DNA of 64,000 bases, taken from NCBI GenBank assembly GCA_963971405.1, contig OZ020488.1, positions 24,199,089 through 24,263,088 on the forward strand. The letters are read 5' to 3'. This document shows, one piece after another, positions 12,690 to 25,753 of the stretch. Below the pieces are notes generated by a model. That model was not told the origin of the DNA. It did not search any database and saw only the letters and a program-made list of their open reading frames with translations. Position 1 is the first letter of the stretch. The number at the start of each line of letters is the position of its first letter. Source of the stretch: Psococerastis gibbosa (taxonomy: Eukaryota > Arthropoda > Insecta > Psocodea > Psocidae). Both the position numbers and the translations under genes were made by a program.

Positions 12690-13152
12690 AACTAGTCTAA
12701 TTTGTTATGTATACTATTTAACCGAAGCGCCACTGAGTCAGATCGGGTGTACAAAGTCCAAAAGCGTGCCATTAGAGCTCTGATTGGGGCATGGAATCAA
12801 CGAGTGTCTTGTCGACCCTTATTCGAGAAACTGAATATCCTCCCTCTGGCTTCAGTGTTTATACTCGAGACCCTGACGTATACTTGTAGGCACTTGTACA
12901 AATATACTTTCAATGCAGACAGTCACCACCATCAGACACGGAGTGGGGGTGACTTGCACCAGGAGCAATACCGTACAGCCGCCATGGGAAATTCACCCCA
13001 CCACTTTGGTGCGAGGTTGTATTACCACCTACCAGTCTCCTAAGGCTTCCAACTTTAACACCATCCCAATTTAAGAAGGGCGTGATTAGGCTTCTTGGTG
13101 TGATCCGCTCTTACTCCGTGCCTGAATTTTTTGACCACAACTACAACAGTTG
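12690..13152 (+). pseudogene. 3' fragment of non-LTR retrotransposon RT
   Basis: Open reading 12702-13043 contains VYKVQKRAIRALIGA and FEKLNILPLASVFILETL, characteristic of the C-terminal extension of RTE/Jockey-like reverse transcriptases. The same protein continues after a frameshift near 13040 as SQFKKGVIRLLG and SYSVPEFF, ending near 13152. No YADD catalytic box is present, so it is a 5'-truncated, frame-broken copy. A TGACTTA-rich tail follows near 13255. Confidence 0.65.
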
Positions 13153-13424
13153 AGTTTATATCTTATGTATTATATGTTTCTGTGCTTTTGTTTGACGTAA
13201 TATAGTTGTAACGATGTCGAGAATACCATTGTATTTTTAAAATGGCCAATACATGACTTATGACTTATAACCCCCTCCCGTATGTGGCCGTTACAGTTCG
13301 GGTTTGGTGGCATTGTTGGGACTGGAGAGTCCTGACTGGGGAACACATTTTATGTTCAACTAGTCTGGAGGCATTAGTCAGGTAGAACTAACTTAGTAAT
13401 AAGCTAATAGGTACTTGTGTCGAG

Positions 13425-13515
13425 TAACTTAGTGAGGCGACTGAAGAGGTCAATCGGATACATTCATTGAATTGTTTGTATGAGATTAACCTTTTATTTA
13501 AAAAAAAAAAAAAAA
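13425..13515 (+). repeat. SINE family 1, 3' part with poly-A
   Basis: GAGGCGACTGAAGAGGTCAA and TCGGATACATTCATTGAATT followed by a poly-A tract match copies at 13964, 32250 and 56055. The body plus A-tail indicates a SINE. This copy faces an inverted copy 450 bp away, with both A-tails pointing inward. Confidence 0.7.
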
Positions 13516-13937
13516 GTTATAAGCTACCTGGGCACCCAGGAATACCGCTAGAATTCTTTGTGACTTCCCTTTATATTTTCCTTCAAATTTCCCTTTAAAA
13601 TATTTCTAGTGTAATAATATTCAGGTTTAAGGTTTAACACTTGAGTAATGGTTTGGACACCAGTCTTCAGCTGGCGGCAACGTTATTGACCAATAGACTT
13701 GCCTCGAGACTGGTCTATCAAGATTCTTATTCGATCATTTGAAATTGAAATACTTTCTACGGTATTCTGATGTTGCATTGTTTTGATAGAGAGAAAGAAG
13801 TAGAATACAAAAAAGTGTTGTAGAGGTCTAAATTGTTTATTGTTCTTTCTCTAGCAATATTCAAGCTAGTTCGCAAACCTACAACCCTTACTGCAGCCCT
13901 TGGCTTATTGTAACCGGGTTTGCCTAATTTCTGTAAC

Positions 13938-14130
13938 TTTTTTTTTTTTTTTTTTTTTTTTTTCAAAAAAAGATTAATCGCATACAGACAATTTAATGAA
14001 TGTATCCGATTAACCTCTTCAGTCGCCTCTGTAGGTTAGTACCCGTGTTGAGTTACGACACGTCTCCGATCGCATGGCGTGTAAAGACTCGCACAAGTGC
14101 AAGCAAGTTACCACCTGGCCATCGAAGTCG
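13938..14130 (-). repeat. SINE family 1, near-complete minus-strand copy
   Basis: Reading the minus strand, a head with GGCCAGGTGGTAACTTGC (A-box-like) and GCGATCGGAGACGTGTCGTA precedes the body GAGGCGACTGAAGAGG and ends in a run of about 26 T on the plus strand (A-tail). A tRNA-related head is likely but the B box is weak. Confidence 0.65.
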
Positions 14131-15240
14131 AACTTGAAGTTACACTTTGTGTCTCTCTGTTTACATATTTTCTTAGCTCAGGTGTATCAGACCATTGAAC
14201 AGCAGGATAGACAGTGTTCACAATTTTCAATTTTTTAAGTTGCTGCAAGTCAGATTCCAACAGAAACTACTGTGTTTCCACAAGCTGTGCCGATCGCTAT
14301 TTAACTTAGTTCGTAGATTTATCCAATCTATTGAAATCAAGCAATCAGAAAAACTCTTTAATAAGATTGAAGTAGCTAACTTGCTTTGACGGTAGTTGCT
14401 ACCAAATTAATTTAGGATCAAATTGGATTTTTCGTGTGAGGGATATTGTAAGATTAATTTTGCATATTGTATTGCGCTGTTGCAGTGTGAATAGCCGTCA
14501 GCTACAAAACTCCGAAAAAACTTAAACTATTCTTTCGACTGCCTGCTATTGAAATTCATTACCAACGATATCAAATCAAACCTGCATTTTGAAGGTAATG
14601 GGAATTGCAGTACAATATTCAGGTAATATATTGTATTAATTAAATTTATTTTTAATTCTAATGTGCATCTTAAATATTTAATACCTAGTTTCATAGTTGT
14701 ATCGTGTACAGCAGGGCTCTAGAACCGTACAGTTCAGAGTAACAAAACATAGAAGGATAATATTACTAATGTCAGTCCTTAAAATAGTGCAAAGTATTGA
14801 TAGCCGCAAAATAACCAAATTCTTGCGTCTTACATACTAAACCGGGTATAACATGTAATGTGTGGTAGGGTAATGCAATACTTATACTGATATTTACTTT
14901 TCAACAAGTGCTTTGGTGCAAATATTCCCCATAACTCTATTTAGTTGTTTCTAGAACCAGCCAGTATTATAAATATAACCGCAACGATTGCGGTCAAGGG
15001 CCTTAACCCTTGCCAAAAATTGAACATTCGTCGAATTTTAATTACAATAGAAGCATAATATTATTTAGTGTGAATGCGTCGAAACAAAACCCAAAACGGG
15101 TGTGTACTTGGGCCCACACGATAGAAGTGATAACTTCAAATTTTAACAACGGCGCATACTAAAAGACTGATGGCGAAATGATGAAGTCTCGTCTTGCCCC
15201 TGTTGTGATAGCGATCGCTATTTTGTGCGTCTAATTTTTC
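14131..15240. other. No gene seen
   Basis: AT-rich intergenic DNA. Short open frames such as 14195-14389 have no recognisable motif. I see no RNA gene or defined repeat here. Confidence 0.4.
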
Positions 15241-15250
15241 CCCCGACCGG

Positions 15251-15422
15251 TTTTCGAACTGGTATAGTAGGTAGTATTTTCTGACAAATTGTTTTTTCTA
15301 TCTCGATACATTACATATTACTGTACATTCCACTGGTATGTTTTCGAACTGGTATAGTAGGTAGTATTTTCTGACAAATTGTTTTTCTATCTCGATACAT
15401 TAGATATTACTGTACATTCCAT
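15251..15422. repeat. Two-copy tandem repeat, 90-bp unit
   Basis: The unit beginning TTTTCGAACTGGTATAGTAG starts at about 15251 and again at 15341. The copies are nearly identical, with an indel in a T-run and few substitutions, indicating a recent local duplication. Confidence 0.85.
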
Positions 15423-15512
15423 AGAAATATTTCCAATGGAATATACAGTAAGCTCCATAAAACGACCAAAGGATTTACGAACAGTAGTTTTCCTGTATCT
15501 TATGGTCTAGTC

Positions 15513-16074
15513 CAGCGGTTCTTAAAGTGCGGGTCGCGAAAAATTTCCAAGTGGGTCGCGGCGTGGTCTCGTCTGCCAGTTATACACTAGATAGAATTGA
15601 ATTGAATGGCAAGTTTTTTTAAATTTAAGTCATAAATTTTTTAAAGTTTGGCGGGAACGGGATTGGCGGCCAAAACCGATAAAAAAAACGTGGAAACCCA
15701 TCATTTTCTGCTTGCAATTTCAAAAAATTTCCTACGGGGGAGACACCCGGGCCCCCTTTTTAGAGTGGTAAACAGAATGCGTGCGTGGAAACCCGATTTC
15801 TTTGGCCTATCCGTTGAAAAATTTGTTGTTTCGGGGGAGGGGGGGGGGGGTAGTAAGGCGAGGGTATCATATTTTCATATTTATTGGTCGCTGGATCCAC
15901 CCCCTGGCTTTCCCCCTCCCTTGTTCCTATTCCAGCGTACTCTCAGTAAGGCTATTTTTTAGGAAGGAAATCGAAGTAAAAATTTGTAAAAAAAAAAAAT
16001 GTAGAATTTAGTGGGTCGTATGGCAATTTTATATCATTTAGGGGTCCGCGACGAAAAAAGTTAGAGAACCTCTG
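15513..16074. mobile_element. Non-autonomous hAT element
   Basis: The left end CAGCGGTTCTTAAAGTGCG and the right end AGAGAACCTCTG form hAT-like termini, with GGGTCGCG and GGGGTCCGCGACG subterminal motifs. Flanking 8-mers GTCTAGTC (15505-15512) and GTCTGGTC (16075-16082) differ at one base, as expected for an old hAT target duplication. The 562-bp interior has no transposase. Short open frames inside have no conserved features. Confidence 0.75.
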
Positions 16075-19000
16075 GTCTGGTCAGTTAACAATTAACGAAA
16101 ATTTTGGCTGCGCTCCTGTATTTATTTATGCTATATCTGGCTTAATTGTCATAATTTTAATTGTCTTAGCTGATCATCTCAGTTACTCTGAATCAGCTTC
16201 TAGCGACAAAATAAAAGTCAATCCCTTCAGGAAAAAAATTCGAAGTGCAGCTAAGGGAATTTTCATTTAAAAAATATCACGAACTTATGGATAGAACCAA
16301 TCAGTAAAATATTATTAGGAATTAAATTGCCTTATCTTCTGCTTACCGTAAATTTCCAATTACATTGAAGCTGGGGATGGCCATTGTCTGTTGTTTAACC
16401 GCCGCTCTTAGAAATAGTTCTACCATTGGCAGTAATTGACTGTAGTTCCTTCGTATCTCAACTTATCCGTGTGGATCCGTCTTTTGTATTCAGTTATCTT
16501 TGCCTAAAAACAATAATTTTTAGTATTTTACGAATGCAAGATTCATTTTTAAAATTTAAACACATCAGTTGTAGGGTAGAGACAAAAATTCTTCTTGGTA
16601 TCACCCCCTCGTTTAAAAGAACAGCATCATTCCCATGGCAATATCTTTAAGAAATGGCTTCGACGTTGAGACGAACAGAATGCAAAGTGAGAACGTTCAC
16701 ACTGTTCAATGAATTTGCTGGTTGCATTTCTTTAAAAGGCTGAGTCCAATGGTGCATCTAAAAAAGGCGGGCTCGTTAGTGATGGGAAGAGCGGCGGCGT
16801 GGCGCTGCTGTCGTCGTGGGCGCGGGCGCCCCCTCCTACTGCACTCGGACTATTTCGACTCAATGCCGTGCACGGAGATCCCCTCCTTTACCTCCACACT
16901 CAGCATCTTTCACTTAACAATATTTCGAGATTGGCTGGCCTTGGTGCGGAATCCCCAACGAATTGAAACCGGTCGCTACTCTACTCTTATTGCTCTCACA
17001 GGATTTCTAAAATTATTCGTATTGGCATGTTGACTTGTTTTTTTTTTTGCACATAATCCATGGTGGACTGCATTTAAATAAACAGCTGTGTTTATCTTCC
17101 TAAAATGCCGCTGACTGCAGTAAAACCGGAATTTTGAAAGTTCTGAAACAATTAGCCGGATTTGTAGTCTTATACAGTAGAGGGCCACACTTAGCCAGTA
17201 GCATGTAGTAATGTAGCAATGTGGAATCCAAAACAGGGGGTTCTGTGTGCATGAATGAACATCAAAGACTCTCAGATAGGGTTTTGTGAAACTTCTAGAC
17301 GTGAAACGAACAAAAAAAATTACGGATGGAGCACGATCGTGCAGTATGTGGGCCCATAGGGATAACCGCATACTGCACCTGTAGTTAAGTGGGAAATGTC
17401 GAGAAAAATATGTATAAAATAGAAATCAATCCAGTTTTATTCCCAGTCATATAGCACCTAACGCAGGGATTCCCAACACAATTTTTCCATATATTTTATT
17501 CTAATGATGGCTATCAGAGCAGACCCTTCTTACATGGCATGACCCCACGGACCCCATGTTTGTTGAGCCTGACCTAAAGTATTCAATTCACTATAAATGC
17601 TGTACCTGTAGGCTATCAAATTCTAATCATCGAGCATTGTTCATCTCTCGAGAAATTTAATTTGAATATTAGCCTAGGAATGTCTTTAATGTATTGCATA
17701 GTCCAATAAACTTCCTGCAATGTTGATCGGTTCGCGTCCTTCATTTTCGGGAGGTCTTCTGCTACGTTGGTTTGGTAACAGCTATTATTTATTTATTGAT
17801 TGCGCCATTAACAATGTGCAATTTTAAAGGGCTATGACGATCCGTTAAATGCGAGCTTAGGGTGCCAGATGGGCTAGGGATAAAAAACCTCGGAAGCTCA
17901 GAGACACGTCCCATACCCTGTTTTCTTATGACTTCCTCATGTCGAAAATAGATGAAACGTCTCGACCCTTTCTACGCATCAGCCTCGCTTTCTGTAGTGC
18001 ATTGTCCTTGCCACGTCATTTCAATAGTGCATTCCTAGATGTTTCTTTCCTCTCGGCCTCGAGAGGTGTGACGATTATCACAATAAGCAGACGTCATATA
18101 ACATTTCTTTGGAGAATATATTATGGGCGAATAATTTAACAGTATTTTTATTATTTTATTTATATTTTTAGGACGCTTTTGCTTTTACATTAACTTTGCA
18201 TAGTTCGATAGGGAATAGATATTTTCATCACCCCCTCTGAAGCTATATTGCCATTTCATTAATATGATTTATGTTGCCTGAATTTTGCAAGCTTTATTTT
18301 AGTTGGCATAGTGTATGTACAGGTGCTTAAACGTTAACACCTTCCACGATACCCTTGGCGTAGTACGATGTTCCGGTAACTTATGTCTTTTCATGTTTTG
18401 CCTTTCACCGTTTAGTTTTCTAATTATTATTACTTTTTCAATGTACGGTCATTGGTTTTTAAGAATTATTATTAAGTAGCTAATTAATTCAAACTATTCA
18501 TAGCTTTTTATGGGAAAATTATGGTAAAAAGAGCTTCGATGCTTACTATCACTCACTGCCACTGACTAAATAAATAAATAATGACTTGTTCTATTACCGA
18601 GTGAAGTTAAAGCTACAAACCCTCTCTGACACTCAACTTGAAAGAGTGGCACTCGAACCAATAACGTTTCGGGTGAAAGTTTGAGTCCGTACCACTTCTC
18701 TACATATCCGGACAGCAGGAATGATTGCCCCTGGCCCCCTAAGACCCTTATTCATTGTGCCGCGTAAAAGATCGCTGCTTGACTTTAAAAATAGTCAAGC
18801 GTTACCTAATAAAGACAAGTAAATTTGGTGGCCTCCCTCGAACATACTTGGCACAGGTAATGTCTAAAACAAAGAATAATAAGCAAAATTGTGCCAAGAC
18901 TTGACCGCTGTTCTCTTAAATCGTCACTGGCAATAATGTTTGTGTATGACAAAAAAAAATGAAGTGCCTCAATGCTATGAGTCTACTTAACCTAAAAATA

Positions 19001-21805
19001 AGCACACCGTTAATGCAATTTTGAATCTGCTTTTAAAATTGTTATACATGTTTTGTCTTGCATCTATCTATCCTCCTAATCTAATATGACTGACTAAGCC
19101 TTGAATTATTTGCCGTTAAAGACTGGCTTGTGTGCTGAATTTCACCGATTTAACTATCGTACTGTTACTAATTATTGTACTGGGGGGGGGGGGGTGTTCC
19201 ACCAATGATGATTTGTACGTTATCTATCATTGTCGCATTGTCTATCTGCTACATGGTGGGTTCCTAGGGGATACAGGGCTAAACCAATGAACCTAGGAAC
19301 TAGTTGTATGAAAGACCAGTAACCAGTAACCAGAACCTGCATGTAAAATTTCACCAAAATCCATCGAGTAGGTAGTTTGTCATGTGACAGACATTTAGTA
19401 AGAACATTTTCTTGGTTCCTGGGACCTCAAAACGTGTAAATCCGATGAAATCTCATAATTAGAAATTTCAACCATCACCAAGCTTTCCTTATAATTTAAC
19501 GTATTATTGTAATAGGCAGCAAAAATTCGTGTAAGTGGCCTATACGAACATGTTTATTTATGATTGTAAGAAGAAAAACCTAAAACTTGTCACACGCGGA
19601 TAAAGAAGTTGACATTAGTTTCCGCTGTATATACCATGTATTGGTATGTACAATATATCAGTCGAACATAGTGCTTTGTTTGTACGGAATTAAAAGAAAC
19701 CCCAGCTGTACAATGTTGTCAGTTTAGTCATGCGTGAATCAGAGATTCCCACTATGCGCCCGATTTAGCCTACTTATTAGTCCAGCTAGAAAAATAGAAT
19801 GACTCATGCCATCCCAGTTATGCGATGACAAAAATCCACAACAATAGCAATCCCTTTTTATAATGTGCTCACAAGCGTGGGAAAAAGCGCGGCAAAATGG
19901 CTTTGCATTTGTATTGTATGAGTCACTGATTCAGTGCAAAAGAATTCTTTTTGATGGTAGAGAACAATTTGTTGTATCGGCAACAAGACAGCGGCCTCCC
20001 ACCTACAAAACGCTTGGTGGATCCCGAATCTACGTCATAATACTTACACCCATATTTGGGACATCTTATTCTTCAATAAAATGACGTTCTAAGTTGAATA
20101 ACTAGAGGAGAAAATGGGTCTGTTAGTTGATGCTGACTTACACTCGTAGCTTGTTTTCTGCATTTCAGTTGCTATCTGAGTCTGCCAACGTTTAATTGCC
20201 TTACCGTTTGGTCATTTTGAAGGACCGTATATCAGGGACAATTGCAGGCATACCAACTACCGAACGAAAAAACAAACCTAAACACCGGTCGTTTGTTTAG
20301 AGCAGTTAAATGGGGCCTATCAAGCTCTATAAAACCCTAGTCACAGTACTAAATAATAAATAATTACTTATACTTGTTTTCCAATTTATTTATTATTATT
20401 GGCATCCGCATTCGTTCAGGTTATAGCTGGACACACTACCGTATATAGGACTATTATAAACATAAAACATGGCCGGTTAGGCCACAGTTTTTTTTTTTAT
20501 AATTCCTGAAGAAAAAAAATATAGGTACCTACCAACTACAATTTTTAATTTATGTGAGTTACAATGGCTGTAATTTTGCATGTGGGTCTATTAGTGATGT
20601 CACAAGTTCAATAGTGGTTGTCTAAATCTCCAATAGTACCAATCGTAAAATTAAAAGTCGCTCGAACACTCATATCTCAATACGCAGATTTCTTTATTAT
20701 ACTGAAATACACCAGCACCCATCATTACAATATAATTCTGATGCGTGTCAGACTGGTAAAATGAACAATTACCAATCGATAGCTTTTATCACTATCTCAC
20801 ATCATTGTGATTTAGACACATAACTAGATAAACCACCAATGCTCATGTGATTATAAATAATCAGCAAGGGTTAAAAAAAATGTGTTCAATAACTTAGGAA
20901 AACTCAATGAAATACAATCCATGTTCAGTACAAAAGGAAGTCTGTAATGCCACAAATAAGCATCCTATACTTTGGTAATAATTAGGGAGATTACTAGTAT
21001 TTGGAAGCCAATAGTTCGAGGCCCACACTTGCTATATTCTTTCTTCGGAGGTCATGTAAAAACTCCAAGTTGAGTGTAAGAGATGGCCTAACTTCGCCAT
21101 TTTGGCTTAGTAATAGAACATTATTTATTTATGTATTTATTTATTCATAAACGAAGCCAGTACGATGCCCTGAGTAAATAGGCCGTGCAAAGGTTATTGT
21201 ACTCCACTAAAATTCTCTAGGGCAGTACTGGCACAAAATTGAATATTTGGGTTCTGCTTGTGTTGCTGGATTCATAAAATGATAGAATTTCTCGATGAGA
21301 TGAAAATTACTTATTGATGTAACTACTGTAATATTCCTGTAGCCTACTGTCATATTACCGATTATCTAATAATTGACTACCACCGGCTAGTAGCATTGGA
21401 GATTAAGTATAAAACCTCTGTACAAACTCAATACAATTTAGCATTCTGTTCGAATTCACTGACTTCTTAGTTGAAGAACGTTTGCCCAACCCTGGCCTAA
21501 CTCCTTTTGCATCACACTACCATGAGGACAGACAGGAATCAACATAATATTGGTTGACGAGCATTGTGAATGTTGATGTAAAATATTATGGAGAATAAAT
21601 AGCCTATGAGAATGAAATCATTTTTATAGGAGACGTACTAGGCTAGTTATGATTTTTTTAGTCCAGTTACTATTCAAGTATTCATATCAATGCCTGCAGT
21701 AGTGCATCCAGTTGTTTTCTTGACTATAGATGGTTTCAAACTGATGAATGATCGATTTAATTTCAGACCATGCATGTTCGTTGAGCGACTACTAAGCTTC
21801 GTTAG
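16075..21805. other. Long intergenic region without a recognisable gene
   Basis: I read both strands and found no conserved protein segment. A short GC-rich patch at about 16785-16870 (CGGGCTCG, GCGGCGTGGCGC, GGGCGCGGGCGCC) stands out from AT-rich surroundings and could be a promoter or exon of an unrecognised transcript. A fragment of the 0.86-kb repeat lies at about 19337-19495. A poly-G tract lies near 19183. Confidence 0.4.
19337..19495 (+). repeat. Fragment of the 0.86-kb repeat family, right part
   Basis: GGTTCCTGGGACCTCAAAAC and GTGTAAATCCGATGAAATCT, then AAGCTTTCCTTATAA, match the right third of full copies at 51561-52440 and 61155-62018. It is more diverged than those copies and lacks the left end. 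Confidence 0.7.
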
Positions 21806-21943
21806 GCGGGGTTTCCACCAACGTCAATAGTGATAGTAAATGTAGTTTTGACGTGGTAGCAGACATTTTTAGTATGTGTTTAATGTCTGCTACCACGTCA
21901 AAACTACATTTACTATCACTATTGGCGTTGGTGGAATCCCCGC
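21806..21943. mobile_element. Palindromic MITE, copy B
   Basis: An inverted repeat with arms of about 63 bases and two mismatches. Termini read GGCGGGGTTTCCACCAACG. The core TGACGTGGTAGCAGACATT is next to a loop of about 14 bases. TTA flanks both ends, which fits the 3-bp target duplication of PIF/Harbinger elements. The stem between end and core (containing AATAGTGATAGTAAATG) differs from copies A and D. No transposase is encoded. Confidence 0.85.
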
Positions 21944-22750
21944 CTTATTCCCATATGTCTTGGAAGCGTCATGGTTTTCAAGGCTCTTGTTCGAAAATGC
22001 GTTGTAATTTTCAGGCCTCGTACAAGTATTCAAACATTTAAATGAGAGTCGGGAGTATTGTCCTTTCTCTAAGCTCCCTGCCTGTAGAGGCTTCTTCCTT
22101 ACAAATTTAAATACTGTAGGTACTCTGTACCTCTAATTGTTGTTTTATGATAACATCTGACATTGTGTGTTCCATTTATTGTAGCCTGTAGAGCTATTGG
22201 TGGCTTCGGGGAGCGTTTGAGCCGCCCACAGGAAAATTAGTTTCACACCAGTTCTATAAACTACCACATTACATTACAGATCCTTCATGTTCGCACCATT
22301 TTGGTGTAAGGACATTGCCCGTTATTGACACTATCGTATTTCGCCTACCTGGTTATTTTGTCTTTGCTGGAAAAGTACAAAACTGAGCATAGCTATTCTC
22401 AAACACTTGCGAGTACACGATTTCTCATGTTGAGAACAGTCGAGACGTCACAATGATTTTATGTCATGTTTTTACAAAATAATATGAATTGCATACATAG
22501 CCCTGTTTTTTTCTCTTCATATGGCCGCTATTGTATAAGGAATACAATACAGTTCAATGCATTAGATAAAAAAAAAACATTGAAAAAAGTCTGGCAAAAA
22601 TTAATAATCGAAAAGTTCACGAATCGTGAATGTCAGCTTTGAAATAATGGAGCATAGTGGTTTCAGTGTTCCCCTCTAGCTGGCAAAGAAGCAAGGGTAT
22701 TTTGAAGGGCGCGCGCGCATGGTTCGAAAGCACAACGCCACGCTGTGAAT
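21944..22750. other. No gene seen upstream of the actin promoter
   Basis: AT-rich sequence with no conserved open reading frame. It may contain distal regulatory sequence for actin, but nothing specific can be supported. Confidence 0.35.
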
Positions 22751-22765
22751 TAGGATAGTGGAATG

Positions 22766-22907
22766 CCCTATTTGGAGGGGGATATTTTGGGACGGTGGCT
22801 TGGATCAGGGGGATATAGACGCTGCTTCACACGGAACCGCCTCACTCGCTGTCAACTGCTGAAGGCATTTGCCGTCCGTCATCACTTAGTCCAGGGTAGG
22901 TTTTCGT
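22766..22907 (+). promoter_or_regulatory. Candidate actin promoter and leader exon 1 (distal)
   Basis: A CArG-like element CCCTATTTGG at 22766-22775 is followed by an ATATAG TATA-like box near 22813, and about 90 bases later by a possible donor CCAGG|GTAGGT near 22900. This arrangement suits a non-coding leader exon that would splice to the acceptor at 26363. Transcript evidence is lacking and the exon limits are guesses. Confidence 0.3.
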
Positions 22908-23624
22908 GAAAGGGTAGCCTGGATAAAAAAAAACCCCAGTGAATTCTCCAGTGGTTCCTGAAATATTGTGATTGTGCCTACTTTCTTGGAAAAGTGTTGT
23001 GTCAAAAGGTTTGGTGGTGTTGTGCTGTGTTTATGGTTTACTGTACGCCAATTGGTTTGTATGGAAATGCAACAGGTTACATGAGCGAGGTTAAAAATAT
23101 TTTAAATAAAAAAATTTAGTATCCAAAATATACTGATAATCATGCTATTAATTAAAAAAATTGAAATTACAAAATTCTAAGAATATTACGATAAGCAGAC
23201 TATAAAATAAATCCGAAAATTGCAGAATCTAATAATTAGTCTACTTATGAATGAAATTTAGAATTCAGTCAAGGACGTTTGCCTATTATACAATGCACTA
23301 GAAAATAAATTAAAATGGCGCCAATGGTTGATACCTTCTCTTGTATGCCTATTTGAATTATGTACCAACAGCTGGAGGAAAGTATGAGTCAAATAAAAAT
23401 ATTGACGTTGAAATAAATTGGGTAGGTATCTTGCATAGATAGGTTAAAGTTGTGTAGAATCCGGAAATGTTTTGTTGACATTCATTACTGTAGTGGCGTG
23501 GGTGGGAGGGGGGTTCAAATAGTCAAAACTGAAAACTTTAAAAATAATGCGGAAGTATAACAATGCCAAGCTAAAAAAACAATAAAAGTGACCGAGACAT
23601 AGTTGGGTGTAGCATGTGTACGCT

Positions 23625-23783
23625 CCTTATATGGGTGGGTGATAGGACGTTGAAGTGGCAGCAGCTGCCAGCAGCCATAGTGGCCTGGCGTATTGGGAGT
23701 CGGGATCAGTCCTCAGTTAGACACTGCCTCTGCTGTTGGTCTGTTGGGAGGGTGCACTTCGGTTTTTACGACTCGACTTTGAG
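23625..23783 (+). promoter_or_regulatory. Candidate actin promoter with CArG box and leader exon
   Basis: A perfect CArG box CCTTATATGG (23625-23634), the binding site of serum response factor, lies about 90 bases upstream of an initiator-like TCAGTT (23713-23718). A plausible donor GAG|GTAGGA follows at 23783/23784. Actin genes are classic SRF targets. A leader of about 70 bases would splice over 2.6 kb to 26364. Confidence 0.5.
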
Positions 23784-25750
23784 GTAGGAACTTAGAATTT
23801 TCTTTAATTTTTTTAAAATTTTAAATTAATTTGACATCATGTTTGAGGTTTTGAATTTTTCTGGTGTTTTTTCTTTCAATTTTTTGAATTACTTTTAATA
23901 TCAGCCTATTGCTATGATATGCTATTTTTTTTATTCCGTCTTAAATTATTTCGCAAAAATTAAGTCAAACTTCAAGTAATAGCTTATCGTATTCAATTAA
24001 TCTAATATTTCCGTTTACCATACATATTTAAATTTGGACACAGGTTCAGTGACTGTTAGTGGTCTAAATTTCGGATACCCAGGGTCTACCTGTTTGTTTT
24101 CTGAGTAGCCTACCTACTTTCAAATCACACCAAGACCTTGTGAAAATTTTGGAAAGCTTTCCAAACTAGGCAATGAAAAACTAATAACTTGTAGAGATTA
24201 TCAAACCATGGCGCAATTTTTTTTAAATTATCTTTTAGGATTGTCACCGAAGCCCTAGTGCCTATCGAGATTGTCAGTATTCTTGTGTAAAATCAATCTA
24301 TCGGTGATACTAATTATCAGGCTTACCTAGTAAGCCTACGTAGCCTCGACTCAAGCACAACATCATCAAAGCTTTATTAATTTTTAAGTGACCCAATGCT
24401 TTGTACCTAAGTAGGTACCCATGTGCTGGTGTCTTCAACGCATACCTACTTCAATTAATGCAATAAATGACGAGTCAGGAGTCATGTGGGTCCAAGTTGA
24501 AACAAATGAATGTGTTGCCTTTTAGGGTAGTCTCAGATGTTCAAAGTTTTTGAAAATTTGCCAATTTTGGCTATCGAGAAAATAATGAAATTTGCTACAA
24601 CTCCAAATGTTTCTCTCTAGAATCAGTAAGGCCCTGGTTCTACCGCGTAAGAGGGTCTCTCAAAAATATGGTTTAGTGGATATACATTGGGCAATCGATA
24701 GGTACTCATCCATTTATTTCATTGTATACGATGGCCTTCATGCTACTTATAACCTTTTTAAATGTTATTGGCATATTAAAGAGACAGTTTCGTGAAAATT
24801 TTAAATTAATTGTATGAGACAATGACCTAAAATGTATTTATAGTAGGTCAACCAACAAAAACTTGACCTCAGTCTCGACTACAAGTCACCGATCAATGAT
24901 AATTCAGCACAAATTTCAATAAGTTTCTTTTCGCGCCTTTATACTGACCAACAGTAACGTAGAGACAACTTTCTATATCCAGATGCATTAGTGGGTACAA
25001 GAACAAGAACTAGCCATGGCTGAATGATTATGTTGATTCCAAAAATGTATAGTAACTGCTCAGAACTTTTCTTATTGTTCAATTTCTTTCGTTAGTCGTT
25101 GGAAAGTATGAAGTCCAAAAATATGAAATTCTTAATGATTTTAGTCTGAAATTAAAATTCTTTTGGTCCTTATTATTCACTATAATTTCAAACTGCCTAC
25201 GGCTTAGTCAGCTTAACAATACCTCATCCTTTGTTATCTGCGATAGTGCACGTAAAGTATGACTAGCTAATTGTGAGTCATATTTTGTAGATGTGCCTTA
25301 TCAATAACTATGACTTATCCATTCATTGCCCCCCCCCCCTCCCTCGAGTAGGTTCGTAACCCTACTTCTTGTTAGTCACCATTAACTTATTTCGACTATA
25401 GCCTATTTCTTATTAGTCAGTTTTATCACCAATAGTGATTCATCTTTCATTCAAATTCAGGATACACGTATGGCCTATTGGATGGCTCATCACTGTCGTT
25501 AGTGTTCTTGTTCTGTTGGTCAGCCGTTGGCGGATTACTTTCAAAACATTAATATAGTGAGTATTAGATATGCTGTTTAATTTTTGTACGGCTGCAACTT
25601 TTTTCTGTATGTTGAGACGATTCTAGACGCAAACGAGCAATCTAAAAAGATTAAATCCCTAGGACTTTGAAGTATGCGTTGTAACACATTGGCATGGGGT
25701 CCCAAAATGGTAACCTAAATCTAAATGTTTGAACTAGTCGTAGTGTGAAA
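23784..25750. other. Probable actin leader intron, no other gene
   Basis: AT-rich sequence between the proposed leader exon and the coding exon. No conserved open frame is seen. A long first intron is common in animal actin genes and may hold enhancers. Confidence 0.4.
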
Positions 25751-25753
25751 ACG

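Noticed and set aside
15648..16011. Open frames of 76-104 codons
   Set aside because: They lie inside the non-autonomous hAT element and depend on G-rich and poly-A segments; no conserved domain is seen.
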